Part shown: one piece after another, positions 25,801 through 37,165 of the stretch
How the letters are laid out: the number at the start of each line of letters is the position of its first letter
How positions within the stretch are numbered: the first letter of the stretch is position 1
NCBI GenBank assembly: GCA_037903355.1
Contig: JBAJFE010000014.1
Location: forward strand, 5,580,001-5,644,000
DNA: 64,000 nucleotides
DNA from: Trichuris trichiura
Taxonomy: Eukaryota > Nematoda > Enoplea > Trichinellida > Trichuridae
Reading direction: 5' to 3'
The notes under the pieces: model-generated
Seen by the model: the letters and a program-made list of their open reading frames with translations, nothing else
Databases searched by the model: none
What the model was told of the DNA's origin: nothing
Made by a program: the position numbers and the translations under genes

Positions 25801-28800
25801 TCGTTTTCCGCTAGTAGAATAGACAGATAGATAAAGAGCTTAATGCCTGTAATTATGGAAAAAATTAAAAAGCCTCCACAGTTATCGAAGACTTATTTCG
25901 TCGTTCGATTGATCTCCAGCTGTCGATAACGTTTTCTAAGGAACAACATGCCAGAAGTAATGGAAGCCTCTTTTGAGAAAAGTAGTTGCCCTGTCAAAGA
26001 AGTTTAGCAAGGTACAGAGTGCAAGTTCACAATTAACCAAGACATTCTCCTATTAACTTCGTTTCTAACCATACCGTGTGTACACTCTTTTAAAGATTGA
26101 AAGTTCGCAGACTGAGATAGCTGATGACGAAACAATAATGTTCTGAAAGTTCAAAATTCGCAGTACATGTGCTGTCTTTTTCTACCAATTATTTGCACGA
26201 ACTTTGTGAAGTTTGACTAGCAACAAGGACTGTATGGATATGTAATTGCATATACTGAGTATTGTTACTTCCGCATTATCTGTTGCTCGGTTGCGTACTT
26301 CTTCCTTCCCCTGGTATTGCAAGATAAATGCTGAATTTAGAAATGCTAGAAGAAAGACGATTAAACCACCTTTGGCTGAGGAAAGCAAAACAGGAAACTA
26401 CATTTCAATGCTAATGAACGATTACGTACCAGTAACTGCTGGTTCATAGTTTTGACAGCCTGATGTTGGTCTCCGCCAGTAGTAGAATTCGCAGTGCCCA
26501 GCCCATCGGCAGCAAAGATCAAATGGGAGAAGATCGTTGTAAAAGTTCGACCATGTTGGAACGTATAGCGGTTTTTTGTAAACATATCCACCCCATGGGT
26601 TTGCTCTATATGGAACGCCAGCGGAAAAGTAATTCAGATAGTCAGGATTAAATTCATAGTCTTGAGAAAACATAAGCCAACCGTTGAAGTCATAGCAGCA
26701 CATTTGCGTTCCACTTTCAAGGCTGTAAAATCGTATCTTTACTTTACCTTTATGTATTCTAGTTTCCTCACGTTGATCTTGTTGATACCACGCAATGCTG
26801 GGCACCTTTTGTGTAAATGCAGGAGGAGTCCCCCATCATTTCGCAAGTCGGTAGAGGGGTGAAGCGACCGAAATCAACCGAAGCTTGATCAAGTGTGCAT
26901 GGGCAAGGTATTTCTGCATACGTTTTTCGGAGGAAGTTATCACGCAGGCCATCATAGTTATACCATTCAATGCAAAGTTGTGTTGCCCAGTCACTGCCAA
27001 AAGCCTGTTCCCATTTACGGCGGAAGTACCATCCAAAAGGCACTGGCTCAGACCACATTACGCTGAAGTAAAGTGTTATTAGTCAGCATAGAGAATTAAT
27101 GGCACGAGCATTGGAGATATGCCAAAGTAATCTTGCTTTCAATGCAGGCATTAAGTGCAGCATGTTTATGCTTAATTAAAAATTTCGCTGGAGGGCTGGA
27201 AACAGTTTTGGTCAGATACAGAATAATCCTTTTCTCAACGCAGCTTATTTACGACTTTTCTCCATTGTTGTTTACAAGTAAACACTCTTTCTGTCACTCG
27301 TACCAGATCGTGGTTATCCTATGGTTTAGGTGTTTCCTATAACGCGAGATTTTCCATGATTTTCAATTGAGCAAATTCTAGCATTATATAAAAGGCACCC
27401 ATATAATTCAAACCATGTCGAAATAATTTTTGTTTCTGTCGTTTCGCTTAACGACGCATTTCTAGGAATGCATAACCGGTGTCAAACGAGGACTGCCTGT
27501 ACTTCATTACGTCTGAGACATTTTGCGAGATTTGAATCAGATTCACCAAAAAGGCTGTTTTAGTGACAGTGGCCAATCGAAGGTGAGCAATTTTCTTCCC
27601 CTACAGTACCAAACGGCAGAGGTCGCGAATGGCCCAGTAGAAACTATCAGTATTAAACACCGTTACAAACAATTCATTCTTCAGTTACCTAATTTTTAAA
27701 AAAAGCTTTATTTACGGTAATTACGTTTTGTATTTTCGTCTTTTTGCATTTAAGAAGGATTTCCAAGGTAATGATATAAAAAATGGCAGAAAGCCATGTT
27801 ACGTACTAATGCCCGTAGTCTGACCAGTCGTATCCAGAAACTCGGACTTGTATACTTCCACCCCAGAAGCGTCGCCACAGGTCACCCACTATTAAAGTAC
27901 TATCGAGATTTGCTTGATTGAAGGTGTACCGGCCACTGTTTGGGATTTGTCGAGCAATCGCTCCAACCTGAAAAGTTAAATGTAAACGTTTTGCTGCCGT
28001 AGTACATTTGTATCATGATTCTATCTCCCCTGAACTGACAACGTGCATTAATCCTACCTCTAAAGCAATAACCTGCGAATCAGGATAAGAAAGTTAGAGC
28101 TGTTAAAAAATCTGCTCGCGCACGACTAGGTTCATTGTGCACAGATTTTCAGCACACGTTGGACGCAGATTACCTCGACATATTCTCGTTCTATCATGTC
28201 TTCTCGGTATCCCCAGAGGACAAGGTCAATTTTTGCGTTTGCTTTAGAGGAAATATTGGCAGCTGACCATATAATAGTGAGATTGTCTGCCTCTGTTTGG
28301 TACCACTGATGCCGAGGAGCAGATGGGTCAGTTCGGTCCGCATAACTCAAAAGGCGCACCATTGTTCTCGACAAAGCAGGTGGAACTTATAAAAGTGTTG
28401 TTAAATTCGTGTCGTTATGTGCAATAGTAACCTACAGATGTAAAGCGTTGAGTACCAGTTGTAAGAACGACCGTCTTGCGAAATTTGAAATGTCACAGGT
28501 CCCGTTTTAAAAACCATATTGAGCGGGACAATGCACCTTGCCTTCACCATGTTTATCTGAAATATTAGGTAACTGACCGTTAGGAACTGATATTACATGT
28601 AGCAAGTTTACTTACATAGGAGCAATCAAATATTTCTTCATCTATTTCCATAGTTATATGATCTTGGGGTCGAAAGCATGGTCCTGAGACGTTTATAGAA
28701 TTTCCACCTATCATGCCGTTCCATGGATTAGTTGCTAACAGTGCACCTAGAATGTTCAAGTTATGAGCAGACGTGCCAGGTGATTTTACCATGCGAATCA

Positions 28801-31237
28801 TTTGAACATCCTCCATAAACTATATTTTCGTCAACCTTTGCAATCCAACGGCCTCTCACTTGTGTACTTCCAAAGTCAGCTAGCTTATAAGAATCTCCTT
28901 TCGCTGAATATGGGAATTCATAAAAGCCAGTTCCATTACCGCCATTGAATCCAATCTAAAATTTTATCATAGAAACTGACGCTTCAACTTAAAAGGAAAA
29001 AGATGTCTCTTACAATTGCAGATTGCCTTCCCCCTCTTCCACCGAGGGCTCCCGCCGAGGTAGACGATGTATAGTTAATGTTTGCATAATTCAGCAAAAC
29101 ATATGATCTATGCTCATCCGTGGTGAGCACCATCTGATAGGTGTTTTGCTAGATCACAAAAGTTGCCATTACCTCCCGAAAATGAACAAGATCCAAACCC
29201 ATTTTTTAATCTGATCGAATTCATCCAACTGAAGAAACTTTGGCTGTCCACCGTAGCCCATTCTCTCCCACGTTACTACGAGAGCGTAGTCTGCAGTATA
29301 TCCTCCAGTGCCTACCATATTTTCGCGTACATCTCTAAATGGCAATCTTTACGCCGGACGAAGGCGTGGAAACCACCTACTTCACCTTGTTATTTCGTCA
29401 AGCAGTTTGTTGTCTTCCACTCTGCCATCGTACTGCAGGGCTGTTTCATGATCGTGCAAATCTAGGCTTGGTTGCTTCCAGCGGTACTGTGGTCGAGTTA
29501 TGATTCTGTACCAAACGTGACTAAGTCGGGTCTCTCCAACGTGCACAAAACTCTGATCGCAAAGGAATGCTGCAATAAAACTTGGATCGCGTTGGTCAGG
29601 CCACAAGGGGTTTGGAAACGTGTATGGCGGCTGCACATAGTCTGGGTAGCTGAAGGCAACGAAGCCTTCTGGATAAATCTACAATTGTTATTAATTAATT
29701 AGAGTCCTAGTGAGAAGGAGGGTGTCCAGTTTCATAAACTGAAGTTAACTGCTTTCATTCTTTCAGTTTTCATTTAGATTCGTTGTTATTTGTACGGAGA
29801 GAATGGCTTCTTATTAAGATAAAAAAAATATGAGCTTTCGTGGCAAGAGCGCGTCTCATTTTCAGCGGTGTTTATGGAGTCGTCACACGCCAGACTAAAG
29901 ATAGCGCATGCTATTCTCTTGAAAGCTCTATGTATCTTTTAACTTTATAAAAAAGGTTATCCCCTTAAACATAACAATGAAATTCGAAAAGGCCGTTAAA
30001 AGCATTACGTTTTAGCCATCTATTTCCCTGTAGCACCGTAAAAGACTACGTCGTGACCTCATATAACCAAGTTTTTTTAAAGTTAAGCTATCAGTCTTAT
30101 TTCTGCACTGAAAAAACCTGTTTAATTTATCAGAAAAAGGAGGAACAGACAGCGAACAAAAGATTTCTCAGAATGCGGCTCATCCTATCGTCACCGTCAG
30201 AGCGTACAACAATTAAAATGTCAACCTAACGTCAGCGGTTGGATTTTCATCAATCATTAGACGCTACAGAAACGAAAAGTTACAGAAGGCTATTACAAAC
30301 CATCCACTATTAGTCCAGAGATTTTGCATAGTAACCGAGGGAATACGCGCTCGTAAGTGCAAATACTGTGCCATTCTGCGTTATTTGAACTTCAGCACAA
30401 TGGCGTCCATTTCTGCTGAAGTACTCACGCTGGTGCTTTTTAGACACAGTAGATACTTTATACATGTGATGTCGGAACTGTTATTTCTGCCAAAATAGTC
30501 GTATTTCACGGATAAAGTATACTGTTCAGCTATCAAAGAGTATTTATTGCAAAAACAAGCACCTGAATATACGACGAAACGGTTATATACGCGTTCGTAC
30601 TACAAAGTCATGGTAAACCCGTTTAAAGTAATTTTTCATTGAGGTCACCAGACTGGACGCAGTCTGATATAAAAGCTTAATTTTATATGAACGCAAACAG
30701 GCTTATTCCGAGCAAAATTTAGCAAAAACCTGTGACTCATTACAAAATCACATGTATCAATATTAAACATACTCCGTCTTATAACTTTGCTACAGAACGG
30801 CAGTGATTTCGTCTTAAGGATCACAAGGTTGTTAATGACTTACGAACGTGTAGTTAAACCGAAATCCATAGAATGGGAAATAAAAGCCAAGATCAATCTG
30901 GACATCCTTCCATGGTCGGTCAGCAATGTCTATATCCTTGAATTTCTCTCCAAATGGATAGAGGTTCCACCATCCTTTAAAAAACTATTTCATACTTACA
31001 CGAGAGCTTCTTAAAGTTACCCTCCGCTGTTCTCCTATCGATTAAATCGTGTTCTGGTTGAACCAGTGATTCGGTAAGCGTGCTTTCAGCTTCAAAATTC
31101 GGCACGAAGGTACCGTTAAACGCAAGTGATCCAGTTAAAAGTTGAGATGGCAGAAAAGGGAAGTCAGCTAAACTTTGCTGCGCACTTTCAGTGTGGACAC
31201 ATGCTAATACGCAAGACATGAAGAGAATCAATGGCAT
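19843..31237 (-). CDS. Mesh / SUSD2-like protein (NIDO-AMOP-VWD-sushi-TM)
   Basis: This is a secreted-then-anchored adhesion protein; Drosophila Mesh builds smooth septate junctions in gut epithelium. Eighteen exons are placed: 31237-31021, 30974-30844, 29678-29386, 29334-29199, 29148-29014, 28955-28790, 28746-28616, 28556-28436, 28385-28174, 27967-27825, 27062-26772, 26722-26430, 21466-21317, 21265-20705, 20657-20485, 20435-20328, 20287-20077 and 20024-19843. Every junction keeps phase, giving about 1,217 residues. Domains in order: signal peptide (start ATG 31237), NIDO (PLWPDQRDPSFIAAF), E-set (LTIIW, then LVLWGYRE), AMOP (CPCTLDQ, KGAQHCV, MCCYDFNG), VWD (YTFNGRGHFVLV to GLLGTYNGDSRDDF), sushi (CGPLEKNYGV to YCRNGTWSAGW), a TM helix (GIVVSTIIVALIVTTFL) and a short tail. 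The exon 10 donor is weak. Exon 14 could hide a 93-bp intron between LPPSYR and GLLG. Confidence 0.92.
21467..26429 (-). other. Large Mesh intron 12 (4,963 bp)
   Basis: It lies between the AMOP exon (donor GTACGT at 26429) and the first VWD exon (acceptor TTTAG at 21467). Besides the gypsy RT relic at 23100-23700 no element or gene could be named. It is far longer than almost all other introns of the gene, which are mostly 40-60 bp. Confidence 0.8.
23100..23700 (+). pseudogene. Gypsy reverse transcriptase relic in a Mesh intron
   Basis: On the plus strand, opposite to Mesh, degraded RT motifs appear in order: DYRKSTEVTHKDTD, then FRHVAVQPMDGAKTMF, FNMMPFDLCNAPSTFQRL, CLDDIIYSRTEEEH (the YVDD box) and GLKLKMEKC. 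Frame changes and stops occur before 23357 and after 23689. It differs from the intact gypsy element at 36-41 kb. No LTRs are seen. Confidence 0.82.
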
Positions 31238-32394
31238 TTTCAGCAAAATTGGAATGAAGGGCTAATAATTTGACACTGATGACTGATGAAAGTTTGCAGT
31301 TGCGTTGACTTTGGAAAGCATCTGAAAGACAAACTGGTCGTTGGGATTTGGGAAAGAACCAAACATTTACTTAGTGCCGAGGTGATCCTGTTTCCTTCGT
31401 AAGAATCTCGGACTGTTGCTTTTCCTCCGTTTCATGTCTTTATTTCTTTCGTCTACAACGACCTCGAAACTGTTTGCAATGTGCAGTGCAAACAATTGCT
31501 CTACTTGTTAGCGCAGCAATGCTGTAAGTGATAGTACTTTTTACCTGAATGACAGACCTGAGAAGACTTTAATATTTAGCTTTTACTTCCTGCCAGAAAG
31601 TGCTGTCTTTACGCCCAGAAGCAAAAGTTGCAAGCATGACTAACGGAATGTGCGAGCTCTACAAGTTGCAAAATAACGAACTAATCAAACAGAATTAGTG
31701 TCATATTTTAAGTGATGTCCACTTGCCGTTCTATCTGGTCGAAAGGCGATAGTGTGCTGCTAAGATTTTTCTCGCTGAATTTCGCTTTAAACGACCGAAT
31801 TACAACTGAATCCTTAGCGGTAATTGCTTTGACTCAACCATGTGCCGATTTTGCGCTAGTGAGGGACGCAACTATTTCAGTTAAACTAACATTTTAAATA
31901 CTTTTATCATATTCTTTTTTCATGCTAGTGACGATTATTTGCACAGAGTTTGTGTCTAACGTGGTTTTGCTCATACGCAATTTTCCCGGCTGCAAAGCGT
32001 GGGCATATGCCTCTCTGTGTTTTCATCCTCTGAGAGCAAATACGGACTGCATTCTGGTCTTACGCACTTTTGTCGGTCACGCACAAGTGAAGTTGTGATA
32101 CTACAGCGACAGAAACATTTCAGAAGGTGTAACGAATGGATGATTTACACCGCCGACGGCAGAACAAGAGCAGTTCCGAAACGTACGGTATGCACTGTTC
32201 TATATTATACTGTAACAATCTGCTAATCCATTCGCTGCTGGGACATTTTGAAGTTTAATTGCAGGTACATAAAACGGGAAAAACCCGTGAACTGAAAACC
32301 GATCCGAAGTTACAACTTGTGAACAGCCAATAACAGCATCGTAGAAGCTTACCGAAAAGGAAAGACTTCTAAATGGCGTTTTCGAATTGCATTT
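31238..32394. other. Upstream region of Mesh, nothing recognised
   Basis: This should contain the promoter and any 5' UTR of the Mesh gene. I see no clear TATA box, trans-splice site or other gene. Confidence 0.35.
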
Positions 32395-32475
32395 GTTCAT
32401 TTATTACGGATACAGTACAAGTTATTTATTTGCACTTACTCATAAACGAATTCTACGAAGCTTCTGGAGACCCAC
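32395..32475 (+). repeat. Single arm of a fold-back MITE
   Basis: It resembles one arm of the palindromic element at 41805-42034, sharing TTTATTAC, TTATTTGCACTTACTCATAA and the CGAAGCTT region. The second arm is absent. Confidence 0.5.
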
Positions 32476-32739
32476 GTGTCCCGTTTTTAACGATAACAAA
32501 TACAGGTTTTATGTGCGAAGGTTAGTACTGGAGTAGGTTAAGTTAAAGTTAAATTGGATGGTGTAATACCGTGTTTAAGGTTTATATCCGGTAGCTTGGT
32601 TCTTCTGCGGTTTTCTCGACGTAGCCGGTTTGGAAAGCTTGTGGGTTGTTGTTGTCGTCGTTGGTGCGTGCATCATTGATCTGACCCTCCACATGATAAA
32701 AGGGCTTAAATTTCAGAGCCAAAAACAGCACATGGGTGA

Positions 32740-33251
32740 CCACTTCAACGCACCGGCGACAATAGACTGAATGTGTAGCGGAAAACGCTAAAGCCAAACA
32801 GTGCGCCATGAGGCAAAAACTGCGACGGCGTCCGGTCTCCAAGTTCTTTATGCAACATCCGTTGAAGCTTCTTGCTAGCAGAATCAGTCAGACGCGTTAT
32901 AATCGCCTGCTTGAAAGCATCGTACTTCCATATAAGTGATGGATCTACTAAGATATCACGTATCTCTGCGGCGAGGTCCTCCACTACGTGGCGAAACCTG
33001 GCTTCATCTGAAGTGATTCAAGACCGGCGAAACTGTGCTTCGATGCGTGCGTACCACAGGTGGGCGTCTTTTGCCCAAAAAAATGGCAGTTTATGAGGGC
33101 GTGTCCCTCCTGAGCAGGGCAAGGACTGGCGCTGGCCCAGAGCTTCTCCGGAAGAGCTTCCATTGTGGCGAAACGAGCAACGAAATGCAACGGTCACTAG
33201 CGGACCACCAATTTTTAGCGGATCACGGGCTTTATTAATGTCTAACGTCAC
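32740..33251 (-). pseudogene. Gypsy gag relic
   Basis: Minus-strand pieces in two or three frames match the gag of Ty3/gypsy elements: PFFWAKDAHLWYARIEAQF near the N-terminal region, EDLAAEIRDILVDP, a helical KYDAFKQAIITRL and HKELGDRTPSQF. The ordering is right but frames are broken. No linked pol or LTR is visible. Confidence 0.65.
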
Positions 33252-33420
33252 AACCGTCTGGACTCACACTAACAACCAGTACCACTTAGATGCCCCTGCG
33301 CGTACTGTATTATTTTTAAGGGGACTTTTAGATGTGCGGGTAGTTATAGAGACTTGGCTGGATAAATCAACCTGTTGGTTACATGAGTAAGTGTAAATAA
33401 ACGATTTGCACTTTATTAAT

Positions 33421-34000
33421 AATAAATGAACGGATGAAAACTGCAGAAGCCTTGGGAAACGAGCCCACACAGCGCTTGAATCGCGTTTGGAAGAAACTTG
33501 TCCCAGATGCAATCTGCGGTTTTAAAAGCCTTCGACCATAAGCTCAGTTCAGTTGAGAAGGTTGGCATTTGAAGGAATGAAAGATCATGAAGTTAGAGAC
33601 GTTTTAAATCATAAACCTTATGAGCTGACCAACGAAACGCTGCAGGGGAAGCAGAAGAAGGAGAAGTTGATGATGAAAATCAGGAAGCTCTTCTGCGAGA
33701 GCCCGCCGCAGCGGAACCTATCAGATGCTCAAGAAACCACTGAAGAGCGGTTACAATGCTTCCAAGACATTGATTGTAATGCAGGACAAATCAGGATAAC
33801 CACAAGAGGTATCCGAGGTTGCGTCGACCCACGTAAGCAATTGCTGTACAAAAGGAAGAACATGTACCAAACAAAAGAAGCTCGAATTTTACTTTACTGG
33901 AATGAAAAAGCGCTGTCAGGGCGACGAAGCGATACCTTCTACGTCTACGTTAGGCATTATGTACGGTATGTACGCAAAGTAGGAAATATGTTAAAATAAC
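33421..34000 (+). pseudogene. Tigger/pogo transposase C-terminal relic
   Basis: A translation starting near 33430 gives RLNRVWKKLVPDAICGF, typical of the start of the Tigger/Jerky C-terminal region. Frame 33553-33999 then has GMKDHEVRDVLNHKPYELT, matching the family's acidic EELTNEDL segment, and a basic tail. The catalytic core is missing. Confidence 0.55.
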
Positions 34001-34534
34001 AAAAACGTTTCTTACTTTTCCTAAACACGTCGCACATTTTATAGAATGAATGGGCACTCTACAAAGTGCCTGCATTTCATACATCACATGTAACATACAT
34101 ATTCTCTAGGGTATGTCAGCTTAGTGCACTTTTATTTTTAATCGGTTTTGGCCTCGAATGGTTAACGCATTAACAAAAACGAAGTTGCAGTCACCCTCCT
34201 TTTCAATAGTAAAAGTTTTTCTGGAGATATGTTGTTAAGACCGGTTTAAAAAAACTTCTTCCGTGCCTCTTCCGATGACGACGAAAATTTTATCCACGAA
34301 ATGTTTCAAGATTTTAAGATTTTGAACTCCAGCGAGGAGAACAGAATAAAAAGTACCATGAATATTTCGGCAATAAGCGACCGTAGGCCACTTTTCATAG
34401 GAGCTCCATTTGTTTGTAAGCAGCTACTTTCAAACTGAAAGTACGTGGCTTCCACTAGACAGAAAGAAACCAGTTTTTAATCTGAGTGGGATTCATTCAG
34501 GTTCTTTCCTTGAGAGTTTCGTCTGCAATCAATA

Positions 34535-35839
34535 CGAGAGATGTTCGGAAAGTTCCTGGAAAGACGGTGCAGTGTCTAACAGGACGCAAATGATGGGCCA
34601 AAACATGTTTAATCTTTTTTCCGTTATCTTCAGACTTGTACGGCGAGATAGCCTTATTCGACGCTGCACTGCTGCGGTACAAGCTGTTCCGAAAGTAATC
34701 GTTTTTCTCGTAACATGCAAAATCTTCGTTTTGAAGTCAGAGCTAACATTAAATCTCTCTCCAAGCTTGGTTGGCAGCCGAAGAGGATTATTCAATCTTT
34801 GCGGCAGGTTTACGAAAGTAGAGCACCATTTAAACCGCTTGTCTATGAATGGATAAGGCATTTCCAGGAGGGCAGAGAGGCCACAGAAGGCAACCGGAGA
34901 GCGGGAAGACCAGCAACCGCAACGAGTAAAAGAACCGTGGCCCTTGTCCGGAACCTAGTGGAAGGAGACCACAGAATTACCATCAGGAGGATTGTTAGAA
35001 TTGCTGGGGTCTCCCTCCATTCAGCATTTAGAACACTGCATGAAAGCCTTGGTTTGAGGAAGCTTTCAGCTCGGTGAGGCCTGAAAGCGTTGCGCGCGAA
35101 GGACAGTTGGTTCGACGCGTTAACATTTCTCAGGGGCTTTTAACGAAGACTGAAGCAAACGAGAACGGGTTTTTTGATCGTATCGTCACGGGAGATGAAA
35201 TGTGGATCTGGCAATATGACCCCGGGAGTAAAATCCAATTCAAGCAATGGTTACTGAGGGGGTCAGCAGGTCCAGTCAAGTTCACAGCGGAGCGGTCGGC
35301 TAGAAAGGTTATGGCGAGTATGTTTTAGGACTTGGACGGAGTAATTCTGACTGACTTTTTCAAAGGAAAGCTAACAGTCACAGCGAGTTATTACAAAGCA
35401 GTACTGCAAAAATTAAAGCCCGCAATGGCAAGAAAACGGCGCGGCAAGTTTCACCTCGGTGTCCTTTCCATCACGATAACGGTCCGGCTCATTCCTCAAG
35501 GACTGTGAGGATTGTTCTTCGTGAGTTTCGGTGGGAAATCATTCTATGCCCACCCTACAGTCCAGATCTTGCCCCGTCAAACTCTTTCCTCTTGCCAAAA
35601 ATAAAAGAGCATTTAAAAAGCACTCTGTTCGAGTCAATAGATGACGTGTCTCCTCGACTTGGTGCATTACACAGCCCCCAGGATTCTATAAAGTCTGCGG
35701 AGGTGGAAACACCGTCTGCAGAAGTACCAAGAGGTTGACGGAAGGCACGTTGAGAAACAAGTTTGGTATCATTGCAAATAAAATTTTTATTTACCGTAAT
35801 TGTAATTGTAATTTTTCTTGGAACCAGGAACAACCCTCG
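34535..35839 (+). mobile_element. mariner transposon, inactive full-length copy
   Basis: Terminal repeats start at 34535 (CGAGAGATGTTCGGAAAG, then TTCCTGG) and end at 35839 (CCAGGAACAACCCTCG, with a short internal gap). They are flanked by TA at 34533-34534 and 35840-35841, the mariner target duplication. Length, about 1.3 kb, is normal. Frame 34715-35077 encodes the paired helix-turn-helix region with a GRPAT hook. Then come VTGDEMWIWQYDPGSK (first Asp), a TAG near 35326, a frameshift before HHDNGPAHSS (second Asp) and PPYSPDLAPSN, where the third catalytic Asp is Asn. Dead element. Confidence 0.88.
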
Positions 35840-36094
35840 TAGTGTCTCAAGGATGTCTAAGCTATACATCGCTGGAATACAAGTAAAGAGATCTTTTAAC
35901 CACATTCAGGAGGATGCCACTATTTGTGATTGATAGACGTCTGATCTTATCAATCAGTGTTTTGCCGCTTTTATTTCCGATTGTAGTCTGTCTATCAGAG
36001 CTTCAATTATGTTCCTTACGTAACAACACAGTCTAGTTTTAACAATGGTGATTCCTGGAAAAAGAGGTTGGAGTGAGATTCTGTCCTTAAGAAG

Positions 36095-36241
36095 TGTAAT
36101 GCGTCGGGATATGAGCAGAGAGTGCATAACCTGAGAATGAGAGAAGAGACGGTAGCTGCGACGTAGGTCGCGAGTTGGCTGGTTGTTGCGTGTAGCTGTG
36201 TCCGAGACGAATAAACGGTTTGTGTATCCCCGCGTGTTACA
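36095..36241 (+). repeat. 5' LTR (147 bp)
   Basis: It starts TGTAATGCG and ends GTGTTACA, with TG...CA ends. It contains AATAAA (in GACGAATAAACGG), the likely polyadenylation signal, near its 3' end. It is identical to the 3' LTR. Confidence 0.96.
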
Positions 36242-37165
36242 ATGGCGCAGCGAACTGGAGTGAGTCCCGAAGGCCAGGCGACTCCAGGGGGACTGATGGT
36301 TCCCAACCCTGTGAGGATCGCTGCATCGCCGGAGCCGTTTAATGGAGATGGCGACTGGCACGAATGAATCGCTGCTTTCGAAATCTGTAGCCGGCTGAAC
36401 GGCTGGACGGACGACGTGAAATTACAATGGCTGCAGTTACGGTTAACAGGGGCGGCTGGACGTGTCTTTCGGCGGTTGCCGGAAAGTGCTGTTCGGTCTT
36501 TTGATGCTGCGAAGGCTGCCTTAGCAGAGACGTGTGAGGCTCCGGGGCAGCAGCTTGTACATGAAATGGCGTTTCGGTCGAGAAGGAAATTGCCAACGGA
36601 GAGCTGGACAGCTCATGCAGAAGCGTTGCTGTCGTTAGCAGAGAAGGCGTATCCGTCGTTGGACGGCTCTGCTGTTGACGCTATGGTCAACGCGCAGTTG
36701 TTGCAATCGATCGAAGATCCGCAGCTGCAGTATCTGGTGCGTCGAGCGATGCCCACGACAGTGGCTGAGTCAGTCCGCGAACTGACAGTTCAGCAAACGC
36801 TGCAGTCTTCACTGCGCCGACCGTCAGCAGTTGCTTCGGCTGAAGAATGTGGGTCACCAGCGAGCATAATGGATCTAGTAGTCTCCTCTGAACCAGCAGC
36901 AGTAACCGACATGGAGAGCCGCTTGGACAACATAGAACAGAGCATTCGTCAGTTGCGACAACTGGTGATCTCTAATGGAACTGAAAACGTTATGGCCGTC
37001 AATGCTAGACGGCGCATGCGAAATGAGCCGAGAGAACGGCTTCGGCGACGGTTGCAGTGTTGGAAATGTCAGGGCTATGGGCACCTTGCTCGTCGATGCC
37101 CGAGCTATTCGGGAAACACAGGAGGGCCATCCACAGGGACCGAGCGGATGGCCTGGAACAACTGA
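36242..37165 (+). pseudogene. gag: gag (capsid and nucleocapsid), one nonsense codon
   Basis: The ATG lies directly after the LTR. The frame reads MAQRTGVSPEG..., then meets TGA at 36365-36367, where relatives have Trp in a WxxWIAAFE-like context. It then continues open to TGA at 37163-37165. The middle is the helical gypsy gag region, and the end has a CCHC zinc knuckle (CWKCQGYGHLARRC), which binds RNA during packaging. The slippery heptamer lies 46 bases before the gag stop. Length, about 307 codons, is usual for gypsy gag. The single TGA would truncate it after 41 codons. Confidence 0.88.
36243..36260 (+). promoter_or_regulatory. Putative tRNA primer-binding site
   Basis: TGGCGCAGCGAACTGGAG begins one base after the LTR. 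TGG pairs with the CCA end of a tRNA, as expected for a PBS. The tRNA is unknown; a serine tRNA is only a guess. The site overlaps the gag ATG (36242-36244). Confidence 0.55.
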
